Positions 60,460-64,000 of a stretch of 64,000 nt of DNA are shown piece by piece. Location of the stretch: NCBI RefSeq assembly GCF_009650765.1, contig NZ_CP045740.1, positions 7,044,001 through 7,108,000 on the forward strand. The letters are read 5' to 3'. A program made the translations under genes and the position numbers. The first letter of the stretch is position 1. Each line of letters opens with the position of its first letter. Origin of the DNA: Streptomyces sp. SUK 48 (GTDB lineage: Bacteria > Actinomycetota > Actinomycetes > Streptomycetales > Streptomycetaceae). The notes under the pieces are model-generated. The model saw nothing but the letters and a program-made list of their open reading frames with translations. It was not told where the DNA came from and searched no databases.

Positions 60460-60478
60460 CGTGCCGGATATCGGCACG
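60460..60478. promoter_or_regulatory. Palindrome CGTGCCG-GATAT-CGGCACG in Lrp/monooxygenase promoter
   Basis: Perfect 7-bp arms with a 5-bp AT-rich centre, 17 bp upstream of the tandem-Lrp start and overlapping its expected promoter. A second pair, CGATCGG at 60478-60484 and 60508-60514, flanks the region. Probable binding site for the tandem-Lrp protein. Confidence 0.6.
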
Positions 60479-60573
60479 ATCGGTCCGGTTTCTGGTCCGG
60501 GCCGCTCGATCGGCGCAGCGTTGCCCCTGTCCCGATCGCCATGGACGGGACCGACACAGACGAAGGAGAGCCC

Positions 60574-62010
60574 GTGGACACCGATGTGCTCATCATCGGC
60601 GCCGGCCCGACCGGCATGACACTGGCCAACGAGCTGCTGCTGGCCGGGGTTTCGACCGTACTGGTCGACCGGCTCGCGCGGCGCAGCGAGCTGTCCAGGG
60701 CGGGCGGTGTGCAGTCCCGCACCCTGGAGGCGCTCGACCAGCGGGGGCTGCTGGAACCCCTGCTGGCCACCGGGGACCACCCCGCCGGCACCGGCCACTT
60801 CGCCGGGATTCCGCTCCCGCTCCAGCCCGACCGCCACTATCTGCCCTGGCGGTCCGTGCCGCAGGTGGTGATCGAGGAGTTCTTCGAGGGACATCTCGCC
60901 GCCCACGGCCTGCGTGCCCGCAGGGACCACGAACTGGTCGGCCTCGCCCAGGACGACGACGGGGTCACCGCGAGCTTCGCCGACGGCACCGCCCTCCGCT
61001 CCCGCTACCTGGTCGCGGCCGACGGAGCCCACAGCACCGTACGGTCGCTGCTGCGGGCCGAATTCCCCGGCGAGGCGGGTACGTTGACGATCGTCGCCGC
61101 CGATGTGCGGCTGGGCGGCACCGACCCCGCCACCGCGCACACCTGGGCCGAGGACGGGCACTGGGCGGCCCTGTTCCCGCTCGGCACCGACCGGCAGGGC
61201 AGGCGGCTGCGCCGGCTGGTCCTCGGCGGGCCGGGCCGCTCGCTGCCCAGGGAGACCCCGGTCACCGAGGACGAGATCCGCGAGGGTCTGCGCACCGTGT
61301 TCGGCACGGGGGTGGAACTGCTCGAACTGTGCTACGCCCGCCGTATCACCAACGCCTCACGCCAGGTCGAGCAGTACCGGCACGGGCGGGTGTTCCTCGC
61401 GGGCGACGCCGCCCATGTCCATCTTCCGCTCGGCGCGCAGGGCATGAACACCGGGATGCAGGACGCGCTCAACCTCGGCTGGAAGCTCGGCGCCGCCGTG
61501 CGCGGCTGGGCGCCGGGGAACCTGCTCGACACGTACCACGCGGAACGGCATCCGGCCGGGGCCGCCGTACTGCGCAACGTCCGGGCCCAGAGCCTGCTGA
61601 TGGACTGGGCGGGCACCCGCGATCCCCAGGTGCTGGCCGCCCGGGAGATCTTCGCGGAGATGGCCCGGCTCCCACAGGCCCAGGGCTATCTCGGCGACCT
61701 GATGTCCGGGATGGCCGTCCGCTACCCGATGCCGGGCACCGAGTCGCATCCGCTCGTCGGCCGGCCCGTACCGGACCTGGATCTCGGACCGGCCCGGATA
61801 CATGAACTGCTGCGGTCCGGGCGCGGGGTCCTGCTGGACCCGGACGACGCGTTCGCCGAGGCCGCCGGTCCCTGGTCGCACCGGGTGGACCGGGCGGGCA
61901 AGGGCGCCGGCGTCGAGCCGATGCTCATCCGGCCGGACGGCTATGTGTGCTGGGCGGGCGCGGACGGCCTGGAGGCGGCGCTCGCCCACTGGTTCGGCGC
62001 GCCCCGCTGA
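60574..62010 (+). CDS. FAD-dependent aromatic monooxygenase (PHBH fold)
   Basis: 478 aa. VLIIGAGPTGMTLANELLLA (FAD), YLVAADGAHSTVRSLL (DG motif), GRVFLAGDAAHVHLPLGAQG and MNTGMQDALNLGWKLGA (GD motif) identify class-A flavoprotein hydroxylases of the PHBH/UbiH group; the C-terminal thioredoxin-like domain (about 390-478) is present. Members hydroxylate phenols, polyketides or rifamycins. GTG 60574 follows AAGGAGAG by 6 nt; ATG 60541 is in frame but has no ribosome site. The divergent tandem-Lrp gene is its likely regulator. Confidence 0.9.
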   Translation: MDTDVLIIGAGPTGMTLANELLLAGVSTVLVDRLARRSELSRAGGVQSRTLEALDQRGLLEPLLATGDHPAGTGHFAGIPLPLQPDRHYLPWRSVPQVVIEEFFEGHLAAHGLRARRDHELVGLAQDDDGVTASFADGTALRSRYLVAADGAHSTVRSLLRAEFPGEAGTLTIVAADVRLGGTDPATAHTWAEDGHWAALFPLGTDRQGRRLRRLVLGGPGRSLPRETPVTEDEIREGLRTVFGTGVELLELCYARRITNASRQVEQYRHGRVFLAGDAAHVHLPLGAQGMNTGMQDALNLGWKLGAAVRGWAPGNLLDTYHAERHPAGAAVLRNVRAQSLLMDWAGTRDPQVLAAREIFAEMARLPQAQGYLGDLMSGMAVRYPMPGTESHPLVGRPVPDLDLGPARIHELLRSGRGVLLDPDDAFAEAAGPWSHRVDRAGKGAGVEPMLIRPDGYVCWAGADGLEAALAHWFGAPR

Positions 62011-62055
62011 GCGGAGCGGCGGCCCCGCGGGTGAGCGGAGCGGCGGCCCCGCGGG
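62008..62055. repeat. Perfect 24-bp tandem duplication at the monooxygenase stop codon
   Basis: Copies at 62008-62031 and 62032-62055 are identical; each starts with TGA, so the duplication begins with the stop codon itself. It leads directly into the terminator hairpin at 62053. Confidence 0.85.
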
Positions 62056-62073
62056 ACGCCGAGGCGGCGTCCC
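62053..62073. terminator. Hairpin GGGACGCCG-AGG-CGGCGTCCC
   Basis: A perfect 9-bp stem with a 3-nt loop between the converging monooxygenase and PASTA genes; it can end both transcripts. Confidence 0.75.
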
Positions 62074-62112
62074 GCCCTCGCTCCGGCGGGCGGCGGGGCA
62101 CCGCCGGTCCGG

Positions 62113-62742
62113 CTACGGGCAGCTCTCGCCGAACTTGACCGCGGTGAGCGTGACCGGCTGCCCGCGCAGCGCGCTGCCCGCGGCCGGGGTCTGCGCGCAG
62201 ACCTGCCAGTTGCTCTCCACCAGAATCCAACGGCCGTCCGCGGAGGCGTCCTTGACCGTGATCGACGTCCCCGAGTCCAGGGCCGCGCGCACCGCCTTCA
62301 CGGACTTGCCCTTGAAGTCGGGCATTTTGCCGCCCTGGACGGTCGGCTCCTTCTGGTCCGTCCCGGGGCAGGTCTCCGCCAGCTTCACCGCGCCGAAGTC
62401 CAGCGTCGTGCGCGACGACACCGACCTGCCCGCGGCCACGTTCTGGGAGCACACCTTCCAGTTCCGGTCGAGGGCCTGCATCCGGTCACGGCCGAGCGCG
62501 TCGTGCGACGTCAGCGAGAAGAAGCCGTCGGCCTGTGCGGCGTCCTGCGCGGACTGGAGGCCCATCCCGACGAAGTTCCGTACGGTCTTCGGCGCCGCGC
62601 CCGCCGACGTGCCGCCCTTGGACGCCGAACCGCCAGGCTTCGTACCGGAGTTGCTTCCATCGGAAGCGCTGTCGGTCGGCTGACAGGCGGTCAGCCCGAC
62701 CGCGGCGCAGAGCAGGACGGCGCTGATGACGCGGTTGCGCAT
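62113..62742 (-). CDS. PASTA-domain lipoprotein
   Basis: 209 aa. MRNRVISAVLLCAAVGLTAC is a lipoprotein signal (lipobox LTAC), followed by a Ser/Gly/Lys linker. Two PASTA modules follow: VRNFVGMGLQSAQDAAQADG...WKVCSQNVAAG and MPDFKGKSVKAVRAALDSGT...WQVCAQTPAAG. PASTA domains bind muropeptides or beta-lactams, usually on Ser/Thr kinases and PBPs; here they stand alone on a lipid anchor. Conserved Cys in VCSQ and VCAQ with the terminal ETCP and ESCP Cys may form disulfides. A G-rich stretch before the ATG serves as ribosome site. Confidence 0.87.
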   Translation of the reverse strand: MRNRVISAVLLCAAVGLTACQPTDSASDGSNSGTKPGGSASKGGTSAGAAPKTVRNFVGMGLQSAQDAAQADGFFSLTSHDALGRDRMQALDRNWKVCSQNVAAGRSVSSRTTLDFGAVKLAETCPGTDQKEPTVQGGKMPDFKGKSVKAVRAALDSGTSITVKDASADGRWILVESNWQVCAQTPAAGSALRGQPVTLTAVKFGESCP

Positions 62743-62828
62743 GAATCCCCCCCGGGTGAGACGACGGCAGACCGGACACGCTAGACCATGCGTGAAGAGA
62801 ACGTGAACGCCCCCGGTGCGCCCGGGAC

Positions 62829-63416
62829 TCACATCGTCAGCAGCATGGCCACCATCCCGATCGCCATCGACAGCCGGCAGGCGAGGGCCAGTTCCGGGCG
62901 GTCGCCCCAGCGGTCGGGCGGCGGCGGGCCGCCGACGATGACGGCGGCCGGGACCAGGCGGGCGCCGGACAGCAGGACGTAGCCCGTGAAGTACAGGAGC
63001 AGGACGCCGGTCACGGCGGGGACCCCGGTGCCGCCGTGCACGCCCTCCATGGACATGCCCGCCATGCCCGCCATGGAGTGGGCGGCGGGCGGGGCCAGGG
63101 CCATCGCGGCCGCCATGTAGGCCATCGCCCCGGCGCCCACCAGGTGGTGCAGATGATGCCGGTCGCGGCGCGCGGCCCACAGGGCGCGCAGCGCGGCCAG
63201 GCCGAAGACGGCCGCGTACATGGGCCAGGCCCAGCCCGGCGGGGTGAACGCCGCCGCGGGCACCGCCATCGCGGCCATCCCGAAGCCCATCAGCGCCTCA
63301 CCGCCGGCGGACCGGCGCTGCTCCTCGACGGCGCTGCGCATCCGCAGCAGACAGTAGGCCCCGGTGGCCGCGCACAGCGCGACCAGCAGCCAGGCGGCCG
63401 ACACGGATCCGTGCAC
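62829..63416 (-). CDS. DUF5134 family membrane protein
   Basis: 195 aa with about five hydrophobic segments. Features: VSAAWLLVALCAATGAYCLL at the start, a His-rich loop RRDRHHLHHLVGAGAMAYM, the Met-rich loop HSMAGMAGMSMEGVHGG, and final helix MAIGMVAMLLTM. The His and Met clusters look like copper- or heme-related ligands, and DUF5134 genes in actinobacteria often lie near copper or M56/BlaI genes. GTG 63416 has GGAGGTG 4 nt upstream. Function unknown. Confidence 0.85.
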   Translation of the reverse strand: MHGSVSAAWLLVALCAATGAYCLLRMRSAVEEQRRSAGGEALMGFGMAAMAVPAAAFTPPGWAWPMYAAVFGLAALRALWAARRDRHHLHHLVGAGAMAYMAAAMALAPPAAHSMAGMAGMSMEGVHGGTGVPAVTGVLLLYFTGYVLLSGARLVPAAVIVGGPPPPDRWGDRPELALACRLSMAIGMVAMLLTM

Positions 63417-63580
63417 GGGCACCTCCCCCGCTCGACGGTCGGTCGAGGGATGCGATGCCCAGCCGGGGCGGGGCGCATGCGGGCGCAGGGGGGTGCACGG
63501 GAGCGCCGGCGGGGGCACGACGGGGTGGGCACCGGGGCGTCGCGCCCGGCGCGGCGGTGTGACGGGACAGTCATCGCGAC

Positions 63581-63604
63581 ATGTGTTTTACAGATAAAAC
63601 ACAT
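63581..63604. promoter_or_regulatory. Perfect 24-bp palindromic operator ATGTGTTTTA-CAGA-TAAAACACAT
   Basis: Ten-base arms match exactly around CAGA. It is AT-rich against a surrounding GC of over 70 percent, and it sits directly before a TAAATT -10-like hexamer (63607-63612) of the plus-strand FUSC gene. It lies 165 bp from the minus-strand DUF5134 start. The regulator is not in the window. Confidence 0.7.
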
Positions 63605-63618
63605 GCTAAATTCGATGA

Positions 63619-64000
63619 ATGAGCAGCGCGACCCGTCACCGTCTTCCCCTCGCCGGGATACTCCGCCTCGGCCGCCCCTCGGACATCTGGTTCAAGCCCG
63701 CCCTGAGCGCGGTCGCCGCGGTCGCCCCGCCCAACCTGATCCTGCTGGCGCTCGGCCGCCTCGACCTCGCCATGTACACGATGGCCGGATCGCTGTGCGC
63801 CCTCTACGGCCACAACCGGCCCTACGCCGCCCGGGCCCGGGCCCTGGCCGGAGTGGTGCTCGGCATGGTCGCCGGTGTCGCCGTCGCCCTGGTCACGGCC
63901 TCGCTCACCTCCGACGCCGCCCTCCTCGTGACCGTCGGCGCCCTGCTCGCGGCCGTCCAGAAGGCCGTGTGCGACGCCACCCGGATCGGCCCGCCGGCCA
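63619..64000 (+). CDS. FUSC-like membrane protein (truncated by window edge)
   Basis: 127 residues visible: MSSATRHRLPLAGILRLGRP, then hydrophobic helices with ALSAVAAVAPPNLILLALGR, MYTMAGSLCALYGHNRPYAA and VVLGMVAGVAVALVTASLTS. This opening is that of the FUSC/aromatic-acid exporter group, a second member beside the one at 37.6 kb. There is no ribosome site; TAAATT ends 6 nt before the ATG, consistent with a leaderless message. ATG 63615 is in another frame. The remainder lies right of the window. Confidence 0.75.
   Translation, partial: MSSATRHRLPLAGILRLGRPSDIWFKPALSAVAAVAPPNLILLALGRLDLAMYTMAGSLCALYGHNRPYAARARALAGVVLGMVAGVAVALVTASLTSDAALLVTVGALLAAVQKAVCDATRIGPPA

Noticed and set aside
54691..62010. 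A biosynthetic gene cluster suggested by the ferredoxin reductase and FAD monooxygenase.
   Set aside because: No PKS, NRPS, terpene synthase, P450 or other core gene lies in the window; each enzyme sits beside its own regulator.
1..64000. CRISPR arrays, transposases, integrases, phage genes, rRNA and tRNA.
   Set aside because: None seen on either strand; the tandem repeats present are short contiguous units without spacers.

Overview
The window is a 64-kb piece of a high-GC actinobacterial chromosome, almost certainly Streptomyces or a close relative. The evidence is very GC-rich codon use on both strands, frequent GTG and TTG starts, and families typical of Streptomyces (DUF5997, DUF6214, DUF5134, Rv1733c-type membrane protein, tandem Lrp, GlcNAc-type DasR box). 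No tRNA, rRNA, IS element, prophage or CRISPR array is visible. Both ends cut genes: an ABC transporter on the left and a FUSC membrane protein on the right.

Layout. 1-12.4 kb: envelope and export genes (L,D-transpeptidase-like lipoprotein, amidase, M1 peptidase, PNGase-A-like protein, MarR/ABC exporter pair, an MltG paralogue with a changed active site, a flavin monooxygenase, YjbQ). 12.4-19 kb: a tightly coupled four-gene minus-strand operon (nucleoside-phosphorylase/pseudokinase fusion, Upf1-like helicase, winged-helix-like protein, multipass membrane protein) that looks like an undescribed conflict or defence module; three 18-bp tandem repeats sit just upstream of it. 19.3-20.6 kb: a GH3 lipoprotein. 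20.6-33 kb: a five-gene minus-strand MoxR ATPase/VWA/SWIM/DUF4132 operon with a 1664-aa giant protein, resembling the E. coli yehI-L-M-P-Q group.

33-47.7 kb: ordinary accessory metabolism and transport (DUF5997 with an HTH-less LysR domain, MFS pump, HAD hydrolase, Lrp with divergent FUSC protein, lactonase behind a DasR-like box, CbiX-like protein, uracil-DNA glycosylase coupled to a BadF-type kinase, BNR-repeat protein, AidB-like acyl-CoA dehydrogenase with divergent PaaX regulator). 48-53 kb: a small basic protein followed by a very large P-type ATPase whose reading frame is broken once in a C-rich linker. 53-64 kb: regulator/enzyme pairs (OYE/ArsR, tandem-Lrp/FAD monooxygenase), a ferredoxin reductase, TetR, HAD, M56 peptidase, a PASTA lipoprotein, a DUF5134 membrane protein and the truncated FUSC gene behind a perfect 24-bp palindrome.

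A recurring theme is divergent regulator-target pairs with clear inverted repeats in the shared promoter (MarR, Lrp, PaaX, ArsR, tandem Lrp), and several genes that seem to be leaderless (a -10-like hexamer 6-8 nt before the start codon). Functional names rest on motif reading from memory of the families; no database search was run.
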